Origin: Ixodes scapularis
Lineage: Eukaryota; Arthropoda; Arachnida; Ixodida; Ixodidae
Direction of reading: 5' to 3'
NCBI RefSeq assembly: GCF_016920785.2
Contig: NW_024609956.1
Coordinates: 61,000 to 124,999, forward strand
Length of the DNA: 64,000 bases
The translations under genes were made by a program, and so were the position numbers. A model generated the notes under the pieces. It was not told where the DNA came from and searched no databases. It saw nothing but the letters and a program-made list of their open reading frames with translations. This document shows, one piece after another, positions 54,307 to 64,000 of the stretch. The number at the start of each line of letters is the position of its first letter. Positions within the stretch are counted from its first letter, which is position 1.

Positions 54307-55084
54307 GGACTTCAAAAAAAAAAAAAAAACTAACTTTTTTTTTTGGAGCAATATTGAGAATGAGTTACATGAAGACAACTTCATTACATTTGTACTGCAC
54401 ATGTTCATGCTAGCGGGATACAGCGGGGCCTCGACATCATTGCTGCCGTACGGCAAAAACTCCTTGTTTAAGTGTGGGGAGGGAGGGGGGAGGAGTAAGC
54501 GTTTTCCTGAAGATGTGCCTGTAGACTTGGCAGGTAGGTGACAGTGAAAGGAACATCAAGAAAATCTGGAAGATCTTGGGTGTATAGCCCCTAGGAAGAG
54601 GAACGTTTGGTGGAGTATCTCTACAACTGCCATCTCCTCCAGTGCCTTCGCCCTCATCGCTAAGTCACAGTTGACTTCTTCACCTGATGGAAAAACATCT
54701 CATTTTTCACTGAAATTATGAAGACACGCGAAAGCATTCGGAAATAAGTAGCCATGCTTTCTCAGCGACGTGCAATCATAAAACCAAACCCCCCCCCCCT
54801 TTTTTTTTTTTTTGTAACGTATTGTGTTGTTTTCCATGAAAAGCAAAGGAAGGCAGCGCCAATGGCTTCAGAAACTCTGCAGGAGATGGCGCAACGCGGC
54901 CCCTTAATAACCTTCATGTAGTCTGCCTTGATAAAGTTGTTTTTACTACCACCAACCATTATTGTGGAAACGCGCAAGACACGTGCCACGACCCCACGAC
55001 TCCCACGAGTGGGTGGTCCACCGCGAAAAATTGTGTTTGTGTGTATGCTTGTACAGCCTGAAGGTAGTCTGCCTCAACTGGTGG

Positions 55085-55740
55085 CTGTCACTTGCAGAGC
55101 ACTGCGCAACGCCTGCACAGCCATGGAGGGGCGTGTTGTCCAGCGCGTCTGCTGGTGTGGACCCGGAGCCGCGCGCTGGCTGCTTTGCCGCCACAGGAAA
55201 TTTACTCCGGCACTTCGAAGGTCGCTCGGCTTACCATATCTGAATCGATTATCAAGAACTGTCTACAATTTTTCGGGCACATACCAACAATCCCGTAGCT
55301 GCTGCTGATTATGGTTCTCGCGCAACGTTGTCTGGGCAAAAGTATTTTCATACAGCCACACTGTGTTTCTTGGTTGTTATTGTTTTCTTTTTCTTGGCTT
55401 TACGATAAAAATAAACGCCAAAAGGCGGCACCAACAGGTCCATCGCCTTATTTAAAGCAAGACACTGCCGTTTCCTGTTAAACAGGCTGTCGAATAGCGC
55501 AGCATGATTCACGATATATCGGCTCTGTGTAGTGTTGAAGTTAGGAATGACAGTGCACAATTCGAATGGAAGCAGTGATCGCACACTCCTACTTTTAGCC
55601 TTCGAAGTGCGTGAGTGAATTTCCCTTGACGGCAAACCTGGCAGCGCGTGGCTCCGTCCGTAGCAGACGACGCGCGGGACGCCACGCCCCTCCCACTTTG
55701 CGGCTGCGCAGCGGTTCCGCAGCCGGCCACTGCTAGGGCG
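55085..55740. repeat. inverted pair of ~140-bp GC-rich segments
   Basis: 55085-55225 (GGAGGGGCGTG..GTCC.GCGCGTC, GGAAATTTACTC, GCACTTCGAAGG) matches the reverse strand of about 55600-55735 (GGAGGGGCGTGGCGTCCCGC, GGAAATTCACTC, GCACTTCGAAGG) with many differences. Overlapping short frames on both strands are not convincing genes. Confidence 0.5.
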
Positions 55741-56145
55741 AGTATACCTTGCGCGGGTGCGGGGTCCATGCGCTCCCGTGTTCTCTTCAAGCGTCACAGT
55801 ACGTATATGAGTTACTAAGAATAAATCACAACTAAACGCTTTATTAGCCAGCAACAAACAATTTTTGTAATCGTCCTTTATAAGATACACAGCTCCAAAT
55901 TACCATATCTACTTGTCACTTGTCTTAACTTTCTTTTAATTTCTCGTTCCTTCCCTCCATCTAAGAGCCCCTGGCAGGCGCCGTTTCATTGTTTGTACGT
56001 ATGGCGCCTGCTAGGCTTTGGAGTTGTACGCTGGGGCTGTGGACTTGAGAACATTGGAAAGGTGTATACTAGCTAGGACAAAGCTAAATTGGTATGGGAC
56101 AGGGGGAAGCTTATGGGGCTTCACTTCACCCCTGTGCTTCAGCCC

Positions 56146-56225
56146 CCCCCCCCCCACTCCCCCCCCTCCTTCGCAAAAGCATTTCATCCCTCTCTCTATC
56201 TCCCCCCCCCCCCCCCCCCCCCCCC
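56146..56225. repeat. poly(C) tracts
   Basis: Runs of about 13 C (56146-56158) and about 25 C (56201-56225) surrounded by C/T-rich DNA. The minus strand could form G-quadruplexes; exact lengths are unreliable in sequencing. Confidence 0.8.
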
Positions 56226-56594
56226 GGCCCCGAAAACAATTCCTGTCTATGCCACCGATCTTGCTACGACCTTTAGATAAGCTTTTACAACGTTAGAGCA
56301 CACTTGATAATCATGTTGCAGACCACGGGCCACCGTCATTGAATCTCCCTTTATCCCAATAAGTCTCAGTCGTCCTTTTATGCCATAGTTAGTTTGTTGT
56401 ACATTTTATAGCTCTGGTCGCTTTTTCACCCCAATTCATCCGATATAAAACGATGTCGGAACGCGCTTCTCTTGGTATCGTTTAACGCGTGCAAGCGCGG
56501 AATGGCGTCATGTGCGACAGCGTGAAGCTCTTTTCGACCGATCACAGATGTTTACCAGCAGGATTTTGCGCTGAATTTATCATTTATTACAGAC

Positions 56595-56906
56595 CAGTGG
56601 TTCTCAAAATGGGGGTCCGCGGAGGTATTCTAGGGGTCCGCGAAGCCCAACCTTATCAGTCAAGCCCAGCAATAAAAGTTGTCTTGTCTGAGATTCAGAA
56701 GAAACGTAACAATTTTCGAGTGAGTTTTCTCGTGTATATGTCACTAAAAGAAGTCTACTTTACATTAACCCTTAGTTATATCCATTTATTAAATCATTTT
56801 TGTAATTAAACCTTAACTTTTCCTTCCCCTCACCACGAACAGGGTCCTCCATCATATCCGCCGATTCACAAGAGGTCTGCGAATCATCAGTGCTTGAGAA
56901 CCACTG
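56595..56906. mobile_element. hAT-type miniature element (312 bp)
   Basis: CAGTGGTTCTCAA at 56595 and TTGAGAACCACTG ending at 56906 are perfect 13-bp ends of the widespread hAT type. Flanking 8-mers TTACAGAC and CTCCGGAC agree at 5 of 8, so the target duplication is decayed or absent. No coding content. Confidence 0.75.
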
Positions 56907-57529
56907 CTCCGGACAATTTTTCTGCCCTCGGCATGTATGCCCTGGTTGTTACCTTCATAATAAATAATTCACGGTATAAGTCGCACCCATCATGCATATT
57001 GTATTAGACACTGAGTTGCCTGTGGATGAGACATTATTAATGTATACGTAAATTAATTTATATTATCTTATTCCTTGATAACCACATTCGGTGCATAGCC
57101 GCACCCGTGGTATACTTCTGCGATCATACATATGTCACTGATTTAGTGGTTTATGGTGGTATAGTTCTTGTCTCGTGTACAAAGAAGCGCTGAACATGCC
57201 GAAAAGCTCGAAGGAAATCTCGAAAGATTTAACAAATTGGTAATGTTCTTTAATAAGCAGCGACCAATTTATGGTTAAGTATGACTCTCATAACGTACAT
57301 TTGCAAACGCCTTTTCTGTCAATTAAGTGTAAGCTTGTTTCGAATATAAGCTTTTGCTGGGACGATGTTTTCTGATTATTTATTGTTATTATTATTTTGC
57401 CTAAGCAATTTGGGTCGAAGCCCGCGGTCGAAGCTACGGAGTGTGTTCGCATACCTTGGTCCATATCATAGTTTCGCTCCCTTCACTTTAAAGGACTTGT
57501 CCCAGAGAGTTGCAAGGGCGTACCAACCG
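56907..57529. other. AT-rich stretch without genes
   Basis: No gene, repeat or RNA recognised. Confidence 0.5.
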
Positions 57530-57620
57530 GGGGTGGAGGGGGGGGGGGGATTGCCCCCTCAACCCCCCCCCCCCCCCCAGTTTTCAGAGTGGGGGGCAAA
57601 GCATGTGTTTTGCCCCCCTG
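57530..57620. repeat. G-run / C-run inverted tract
   Basis: GGGGGTGGAGGGGGGGGGGGG is followed within 15 bp by a run of about 16 C, then GGGGGGCAAA...GCCCCCC. This resembles G/C-rich ends of hAT-like elements such as 44565 and 59591, but no paired termini were found. Confidence 0.45.
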
Positions 57621-57980
57621 GAACAGCCGCCACTGGCCAGAGCAAACACTTTGCTTTTCTTCAGGAGTCGGATGTCTTTGCTGGCATAGCTTGCATACTT
57701 TTCACTTTCTCTTGCAACTCCGTTCACTCATAAGCTGACAGTGCGAGTTGCATGCTCACTTTGACCGGTTGTACGTCTTTCTTTGGCCACGTGATCACTC
57801 TCCCGTCCCGTATACCCACCCGCAGAGAGAGGGGTCAGGTGATGAAAAGGAAGCGGTCGATTGGTCTCGCGAGAGCGTTGCTCCCACCGCACTGTCATCT
57901 TAGGGGCCTTCGGGGAGAGGTCACCTTTACCTCCGACCCTGGAGGTCCCTCATCTCCGCTCCTTTGGGATCGGGGAAACA

Positions 57981-58170
57981 GGGGGATCCGTGGCCGAGTA
58001 GGCTAGGGCACACCAACTCGGAGCACGTGGAGCGAAAGCTCGCCCTGCAGAACCCAGGGATCCTGGGCTCAATCCCCACCCCTGCCCGTTCTGATCTGGA
58101 TGTATCCGCAGTGTCACTACTGCGGCTAGAGGTTGTACTGCTCAATTGCTCATCTACTGTGAGTGACTCG
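57981..58170 (+). mobile_element. tRNA-derived SINE (Ruka-like), copy 1
   Basis: The head GGATCCGTGGCCGAGTAGGC contains a pol III A box (TGGCCGAGTAGGC, from 57991), and a B-box-like GGGCTCAATCC lies at 58065-58075, in the spacing of a Ser/Leu-type tRNA with a long variable arm. A conserved body follows (GGAGCGAAAGCTCG, CAGAACCCAGGGATCCTGGG) with the tail ATTGCTCATCTACTGTGAG. It is not a functional tRNA gene. The resemblance to tick Ruka SINEs is from memory. Confidence 0.75.
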
Positions 58171-58717
58171 TCGCAACTTTGAAATGCCTGACCAACTACA
58201 GGCTGCCCATAAATATCCACACAACCCCAATTATTATCGGGGAAACTAGGTGTCGTTTGGCTCGGCTTTTCGCGTGGTTTCATAGCTGCTGCTGGCTTCA
58301 CTTGGAGAAAGAATTTAAGGTGCCGTTTGGCGCGGCTTCAAAGCTGATGACGTCGGCTCGCTCCATGAGAGAGATAATGCTTTAGCATTAATAATTGGCG
58401 CACGTTCTTTCCATGAGCCAGCAGCCGCCGTTGTGAGCGAGCATACGCAGCTAAATTGACGTCATAGTCCCCCATTCGCGCTTACGATGACAGTGAAATG
58501 TATGGGCTTCGGGCCAAAGGAGAATAGAGACAGACTTTTCATCCCCTCAAGTAAAAGCTACGTGATTGTTAGACCATGCAATTACGTAGCTTTCACTTTC
58601 GTTTACCTTTTACACCAGACCGAACTGTGGAGATGAAAAGCTTGTCTTTATTCTTTTGTTCCCCGGAGCCCACATATTTCATTGTCATCTTAAGCGTGAA
58701 TCGGGGTCTATGTAGGT

Positions 58718-58826
58718 GATCGACGGCCGAATGGGCTAGCGCATACCAGCTCGTAGCACGTGGAGCGAAAGCTCGGCCTGCAGAACCCAGGGATCCTGGG
58801 TTCAATCCCCAGCCCTGCCAACGACT
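58718..58826 (+). mobile_element. tRNA-derived SINE, copy 2 (3' part missing)
   Basis: ATCGACGGCCGAATGGGCTAGCGC (A box changed) through CAGAACCCAGGGATCCTGGG and a good B box GGTTCAATCC (58799-58808). It ends at GCCAACGACT and runs into (TA)n instead of the usual 3' body. Confidence 0.75.
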
Positions 58827-58850
58827 TATATATATATATATATATATATA
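58827..58850. repeat. (TA)n microsatellite, left part
   Basis: About 12 TA units directly before the fold-back element; its other half lies at 59526-59547. Confidence 0.85.
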
Positions 58851-59525
58851 CCGGGTGTTTTTGCGAAGACTTTCAGAAATCCTAAAAATTAGGCCGTCTG
58901 AAAAAAGAAGAAACTGTCTTCGGGAACAAACTACCAGCCACGGCGGACGTCAGGGATTGCGAAAAACATACTAATTAGCCAGCTAATTAATTAAAATTTG
59001 TTAATTAACTTTTTAATTAGGGGAAATAGACATATGGTTCCAATTAGAAAGTTGCTGAGCGTTATTGAAAACCACTAAATCAGTCGTTTTCAGAAAGACT
59101 TTGAGCGCGTGAGAAGCGTAGTAGTGCACTAAATTTACCGCTTTTTGAGCAGGTACAAAGCTAGCGGTTGTGATAAGGCGCCCGCGCGATTTTTCCGTCT
59201 CTTATCTAGCCCCAGCCTTGTACCTGCTCCACGAGTGGTAACTTTAGTACAATACTACGCTTCTCACGCGCCGAAAGTCTTTTTGAAAATGACTGATTTA
59301 GTGGTTTTCGATAACGCTCAGCAACTTTCTAATTAGAATCATATGTCTATTTCCACTAATTAAAAAGTTAATTAACACATTTTAATTAATTAGTTGGCTA
59401 ATTACTATGTTTTTGGCAATTCCTGACGTCCGCCGTGGCTGGTAGTTGGTTCCCGAAGAAAGTTTTTTTCTTTTTTTGACGCTTTAATTTTTAGGATTTT
59501 TGAAAGTCTTCGCAGAAACACCCGG
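58851..59525. mobile_element. 675-bp fold-back element inserted in (TA)n
   Basis: Ends CCGGGTGTTTTTGCGAAGAC and, reversed, CCGGGTGTTTCTGCGAAGAC. The arms stay complementary for about 300 bp each, so nearly the whole element is an imperfect palindrome around 59170-59200. It is flanked on both sides by TA repeats, consistent with TA target choice. No ORF of note. Confidence 0.85.
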
Positions 59526-59590
59526 TATATATATATATATATATATTTTTTTTATTTTTTTGTCTTGTTTTGGGGGATTATGACGTCAAT

Positions 59591-60102
59591 CAGGCACGTA
59601 GCCAGGATTTCGATTCGGGGGGGGGGGGGGGGGGCGCCATGACAAATCAAAGTCAAATTGGACGTTTTAGTGATTTATACAGCGTAAGGTCGGTGTGCTA
59701 GTAGGGGCGACACTAGTTTACACTGTAGATGAGCAATTTCGCCAGTGCAGTACGACTGCTAACCTAGGGTCTTTAACGTGCTCACGCAGTAGTGATACAC
59801 GACCGCACGCCGGTACGATGCTCATCCAGATCGAAACGGGCAGGGGTGGGGCTCGAACCTAGGATCTCTGGGTTCTGTAGCGCGAGCTTTCGCTCCACGC
59901 GCGTCGAGCTGGGGGGATCGGTGGCCGAGTGAGCGCACACCCAGCGCCATGACAATTCGCTGTATGAGGGGCGGGGAGAGAAGGCCCCAGCAAGATGGAA
60001 GATTTCGGGAAGGGGGGGGGGCATACCGCCCCCCCCCCCCTTCCCCAAAAGCCAGGGAGGGGAGCTCGGGCCCCATGGCCCCACCCCTTGGCTACGTGCC
60101 TG
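59591..60102. mobile_element. hAT-like element with G/C-run subtermini
   Basis: CAGGCACGTAGCCAGG at 59591 and, reversed from 60102, CAGGCACGTAGCCAAG. A G17 run follows the left end and a C-run precedes the right. The flanking 8-mers do not match, so the superfamily call rests on the CAG...CTG ends. A SINE has landed inside. Confidence 0.6.
59646..59943 (-). mobile_element. tRNA-derived SINE, copy 3, with inverted 5' head and 12-bp target duplication
   Basis: The body (59715-59910) is minus-strand: GGAGCGAAAGCTCG, CAGAACCCAGAGATCCTAGG, B box GGTTCGAGCC, CACGTTAAAGACCC, TTGCTCATCTAC. The tRNA-like head (GGATCGGTGGCCGAGTGAGC, 59917-59936) is on the plus strand, inverted relative to the body. 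GCGCCATGACAA flanks the insertion at 59634-59645 and 59944-59955. This fits target-primed reverse transcription with twin priming by LINE machinery. Confidence 0.75.
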
Positions 60103-60106
60103 ACAA

Positions 60107-60253
60107 GTTTTAGAATAGGGGGCCCCAAAGCTTTGGGTGCCTCAAACAGCTTGGGGCGTCCCACTGCGCATGCGCAGAACTTCTGCGCATGCCCACTGCG
60201 ATGCCCCGAGCTGTTTGGGGCCCCCTAAGCTTTGGGGCCCTCTTTTCTAAAAC
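60107..60253. repeat. 147-bp hairpin element
   Basis: GTTTTAGAATAGGGGGCCCC...ACTGCGCATGCGCAG on the left pairs with CTGCGCATGC...GGGGCCCTCTTTTCTAAAAC on the right, giving arms of about 70 bp round a 5-bp loop with few mismatches. No ORF. Confidence 0.8.
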
Positions 60254-61084
60254 TCGCTCATTTCGTTGCGTGTGCTAACGCACACCGGCGGCTGCTGGCT
60301 CGTGGAAAGATCGTGCGCCACTCATTATACACACTGAAATGTTTGGTTCAGCATCCCTTTAAAGGGGCGATGCAACAATTTCTGTACTTCGCGCAAATAC
60401 CGTTAAGAACGAATCCCTGACGTTAATGACCTATAAAACACGCGTTCCTTTTTCACCCCACGCAGTCGAAGTCGCAGAAAAAATGAAAGAAAAACGACCA
60501 ACGTTCCAATTGAATATCGCATATATTAACTTGGAATGCTTTTCACTTTACACGAGTTTACTGGCACTAGTGGGACTCAAGGATACTCGCACGCAACGCC
60601 ACTGACCAAGAAACTCCTTTGTTGCGATGTCATTTCAAGGACAAAAGCGAGCGTTTTTTTTCAAACTCTCCTTCGCAAAACTTGATGACGTAGCTGCGGG
60701 ATTGCAGTATCCCCCAATGCCGATATTCTAATGTATCGGACCCGAGCATTGCGTGAGCACTCGATTTGGGCTTGTGATAATCAATAGCTCGACAAGCATT
60801 CAGGTAGTGTCCTGTGTCCAATCGCTGCAATGACGACAGTAACCGAGCCATAACAATATCTGGAACTCAGCGCGTGTCATGTGCTTCGGCTCCAGATCAG
60901 GTGGCCGCTTGTTCTGGCTAAGAAAATAAACGCTGCTATTTTTTTTTATGATTTTTTTTTTTTTTGCGTGTGGTGAAAAACGAACGCGTGTTGCACAGGT
61001 CATCAACATATAAAATAAATGGTTGTGTGAATATTTATACAACGTGTATTTAGTCAGCCATTTTAGAGCTGCGACGAGTCACTC
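60254..61084. other. non-coding stretch with paired TTAA-type ends
   Basis: ATCCCTTTAAAGGGGCGATGCAAC at 60353-60376 joins two different TTAA-type termini; the right one recurs at 40825. The remainder is unremarkable, with T-runs at 60950-60965. Confidence 0.45.
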
Positions 61085-61290
61085 GCTGTAGATGAGCAAT
61101 TTAGCCAGTGCAGTACAACCGCTAGCCTGGGGTCTTTAACGTGCACCACGCAGTAGTGATACACATCCGCATGCCGGTACGATGCTCATCCAGATCGAAG
61201 CGGGCAGGGATTGAACCCAAGCCCTGGGTTCTGCAGCGCGAACCGCTCCACGCGCTCCGAGCTGGTGTGCGCTAGCCCACCGATTCCCCA
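61085..61290 (-). mobile_element. tRNA-derived SINE, copy 4 (A box deleted)
   Basis: On the minus strand: GGGGAATCGGTGGGCTAGCGC, GCGTGGAGCGG, GCAGAACCCAGGGCTTGGGTTCAATCC, GATGAGCATCGTACCGGC, CACGTTAAAGACCC, ATTGCTCATCTACAGCGAG. The GGCCGAGT part of the A box is missing compared with copies 1 and 3. Otherwise it is full length and defines the 3' body. Confidence 0.75.
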
Positions 61291-63839
61291 AAAGCAAAAC
61301 AAGTCGGATGCTGTGCATGTTTATACAGTGAGATGTCAGTATGGCCCCAAGGAATATGGCACGACATGAAGAATTCATGACAGCTAGGAGAGGAGAAAGA
61401 CGGTGGTTAGGAAAATAATTTGTAAGGGTCCGGAGAAGAAAAAAAAAAGGACAAGTGCACAGTGCAGTCAGTTTAATACACAAGATTCACGCACCGAGAG
61501 AACTTCAGAACAGCCCAACGTTGCATCAGATACATTGATTACAAACACCGCGGTATGTTCCGTGTTCTTCAAGAGTGTCTTCAGTACAAGTTCGGCTCTG
61601 GCTTTCAGTAGTATGTAGTATCTGTTCTAGGATCCTATGCACCTTTTGTGATGCATCACATGAATGACATTACACACACCATCCTGTCCGACCATGTAAA
61701 CACAGCGCTCGTTCTACGTGCCTCTCAGTCTGCATTTTTATTGTGTTGTGTCTATTTTTTACAATAATAGTCGTATCAACCTCTTCCGTTCTGTGTCCAG
61801 TCAATAGCAGAAATAGTATACCGTATATTCTCTTCTGAAAGAGCAGAACACAACGGGATGGCACTCAGTTGGTCGAACGTTTCAGCAAACAAACGACCGC
61901 CCCCAACTGTTCATTAAAAAACGCTTTAAAAAAAAAAAGCGACACAAGCAATTTTTGTCGTTATGCCGGCCCGTTGTTTGTGCCCTTGCTCCCCTTCACT
62001 CCCCCCATCTCCCCTCACCACCACCACCACCACCACCACCGTTTCCTTACGTCCGAAAATCGCACCCACTGTATTCCTGCAGTGGCGTACACCCAGTACA
62101 TCCTCAAAAAAGACAACGGGCCGCCATCACTCTACCGCCATGTTGTTTGTGTTTCGCGGCATAGAGAATAGCACGATACCACCGCACAGAATGATTTTCC
62201 AATCTTTGTTTCTTACCGCATGCTTATAAAAATATAAAATAAAATAAAAAATAATGTTTTTAATTAAACAAGATCTATTAACTTTGCAAATACAAACAAA
62301 TTTGTTATGTTTACATTCAAACGTGTTTCAATTTCTGCGGATCTGTTGTGTCATGGCGCTCACCAGTTTTGTGCTAGTACTGCTAGTACACCATACCTGT
62401 GCGCAAGGTGCAGGAGGTTTGAGATATTTTACTCTTTTGGCTTTTCTGCAAACATTATCAATGGTGACATTCGAATTGGTTCGTTGAATGATCGATAAGC
62501 GCATCAGGAATGAAATAAATGTCATAACTATACTCTACTAGACAAAACTTCCTTGCTTTTACCCAGCGTCCCATGCACGCTGAACCTGCGTTGGTGAGTT
62601 GAAACTCTTGTGTTGCTTTATACATAATAAAATCATAGTTGTACCGAGCGGAGGGGTGTAATTAATTTTTTTTTTCTCTGCTGTTATGAAATTCCTGTGA
62701 TGTTGCCGGTTGTTGCGTCGTTCTCACGCCGTGTATTTTTGACCGCTCGTATGTGTCGAACCTGGGATGCTGTTTTCAATTCGCGAAGTAGTTACATTTG
62801 AAGTGTTATGCTTTTTTGACGAATGCATTATTTTGTAGCTAACACTTGGCAAAGTCAACGATCCCTACAAAAATTTAACTGTATAAATCGAACTCTAATT
62901 CCATCCTTTTCCCTAGAGCATTCAAGTGCAGAAGAAAACTATTTAGAATTTACTAAGCTTGGCGAATTCGCAAAACTGTAATTGCGGATCGAAGCTAGAA
63001 CGTGCTTTTCAGGCAACGAGGTATTTATCGTTTCAGTATCTGGGGCATGTAATGTTCAGACACTTAACTAGGGCATGCAATGCAAATGAAGCACCTTGTA
63101 AGGGCAAATCCCAACACAAAAAGTTTTTTTTTTTCTTTTTCTTCGCTAAGCACTTTAGCCGCTTTTTGCTGATAAGGCCTACAACATTGATTAGTATCAA
63201 ACTGCAATTCACGGGGGAAACGTGTTTTTTTTTGTTTTTGTTTTTTTACATGTGAAGTTACATATTTTTTCTGCTTTGATATAGTGAATGTTTGTTCAAG
63301 CTCTTTAGTTGTCTTGCGTGAATAAATGAGGTGAAGCTGGACAGCATTTGACAGCTTTACATAAGTAGACAGTTCTGATGCTTAGAAAAAGTGTCGCACC
63401 AGTAATATTAAATACGTTTGTATGGGTCACAATATAAGATTTTAAATGTGCCATTGTGAGTTTCAAAGCAAGAAATTCCTTTCATGAAAAATGCATAGAG
63501 TTCGACAATTTTTTCACACAGTGTCTTAGCTTAAAACTCGATGAGAGGATGTCTTGCACTTCTTATCTATGTGACGTCGTGCCCAAACTGGCTTTCTTGA
63601 TAGGCATGCCATGCACTGAGATGGGTGGTACATGTAATTTCAGGTTACTACCTTTTGTTTCCAGACCGTGGTTTAGACATTCTTGTTGTGCTCACTGGCA
63701 TGCATGTTCTCATGCTCTTCTGCGACATGCCGGTCGTCCCAGCATCTGACACAAGGTGCCGTTTTGGTGGTTGCCTGATGAAAGTCTGCTACTGACATTT
63801 AAAGGTACTATTATAGTGAGGGTGTACAACATCGTAACA
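61291..63839. other. stretch with no supported gene
   Basis: Short frames only. A (CAC)8 microsatellite lies at 62018-62041, with A/T-rich and T-run segments at 62230-62300, 62668-62680 and 63120-63250. No splice or promoter signal good enough to mark. Confidence 0.45.
62018..62041. repeat. (CAC)8 microsatellite
   Basis: Eight CAC units; the His/Thr/Pro-rich frames across it are by-products. Confidence 0.85.
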
Positions 63840-64000
63840 GGTCTGTTTGATTTGCCTGAAGTGGCTGAACTAGTTCAGCAGTGCAGGAACTGGCGCATTC
63901 GATTCACCCTGAAGTTGCACAGCCGCTGCACTGGCACATTCGATTCATTCCAGTTCTAAACGAGTTCAGACCCAGTTCCTCAAAAGCTTGCATTAGCTCC
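63840..64000 (+). mobile_element. left end of the 37.0-kb inverted-repeat family, cut by the window edge
   Basis: GGTCTGTTTGATTTGCCTGA then GTGGCTGAACTAGTTCAGCAGTGCAGGAACTGG follows the right-end sequence of the 37002-38374 element read in reverse (GGTCTGTTCGATTCGCCTGA, CTGGCTGAACTAGTTCAGCAGTGCAGG). The other end lies beyond the window. Confidence 0.65.

Larger units (their letters stand above)
58394..60321. mobile_element. outer inverted-repeat element holding a stack of later insertions
   Basis: GGCGCACGTTCTTTCCATGA and the following GCCAGCAGCCGCCG (58397-58430) is mirrored at 60287-60321 (CGGCGGCTGCTGGC, then TCGTGGAAAGATCGTGCGCC). Between them lie a SINE, a (TA)n-embedded fold-back, a hAT-like element with its own SINE, and a short hairpin. 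The right side ends at ATCCCTTTAA (60353-60362), a TTAA-type terminus; its left partner is lost. Confidence 0.5.

Noticed and set aside
56018..56296. Pro-rich ORFs at 56018-56296
   Set aside because: They are produced by poly(C) tracts; three frames give similar Pro-rich peptides.
57981..58080. A functional tRNA-Ser or tRNA-Leu gene
   Set aside because: It has A and B boxes, but the acceptor stem does not close and the same body and tail recur at 58.7, 59.7 and 61.1 kb, so it is a SINE.
59591..60102. 8-bp hAT target duplication at the 59.6-kb element
   Set aside because: The flanking 8-mers ACGTCAAT and ACAAGTTT agree at only three positions, so it is not claimed.

Overview
The window reads as intergenic or intronic DNA from a large, repeat-rich arthropod genome, most likely an ixodid (hard) tick. 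This is inferred from three things: tRNA-derived SINEs resembling the tick Ruka family, many TTAA-ended miniature elements (ends of the type TTAAAGGGG...CCCCTTTAA), and a mixed load of Penelope-like, CR1-like, BEL/Pao, Ty3/gypsy, mariner and hAT elements. There is no bacterial operon, CRISPR array or rRNA, and no complete host protein gene that I can defend. The best host-gene candidate is a CpG-rich stretch at about 50.70-51.23 kb that ends in a consensus splice donor and could be a promoter plus non-coding first exon.

Left end (1-7.1 kb): a head-to-head array of four copies of one Penelope-like retroelement (PLE), ordered A(-) B(-) | C(+) D(+). The two inner copies are 5'-truncated. The two outer copies are essentially full length, with a reverse transcriptase followed by a GIY-YIG endonuclease. 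Copy A looks open up to the window edge; copy D is broken by one extra T in a T-run. In both pairs the truncated upstream copy supplies the leader and the start codon of the full copy, which is the pLTR arrangement expected of PLEs.

7.1-20.8 kb: TTAA-type and other inverted-repeat elements, an internally deleted BEL/Pao LTR retrotransposon on the minus strand (11.17-13.62 kb), a mariner transposase fragment, fold-back repeats, a SINE 3' fragment and a duplicated TATA-box block. 20.8-30.8 kb: two related CR1-like LINEs, head to tail on the minus strand. The first has a complete ORF1 (N-terminal Cys cluster, coiled coil, SGNH esterase) and a decayed ORF2. The second keeps a 662-codon RT-containing frame and is split by two DNA transposons: one with arms of about 400 bp and a 10-bp target duplication, the other flanked by TA.

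30.8-42.1 kb: more miniature elements, one carrying a CRE/TATA promoter-like block, a small acidic ORF and a splice donor; also a 0.6-kb tandem duplication. 42.1-47.1 kb: a nest of insertions in which a TTAA element is split by a 4.8-kb hAT element, which itself holds a TTAA element, a second PLE remnant and a 1.4-kb hAT with a perfect 8-bp target duplication. 47.1-57.5 kb: sparse, with the CpG-rich candidate promoter, a decayed Ty3/gypsy integrase, a near-perfect 32-bp-arm hairpin and a LINE tail. 57.5-64 kb: SINEs (one with an inverted 5' end and 12-bp target duplication), a 675-bp fold-back inside a (TA)n tract, hAT-like and hairpin elements, and a TIR element cut by the window edge.

In functional terms the window records layered transposition rather than a gene pathway. 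The PLE array and the nested stacks allow relative dating, and several elements carry promoter or splice signals.
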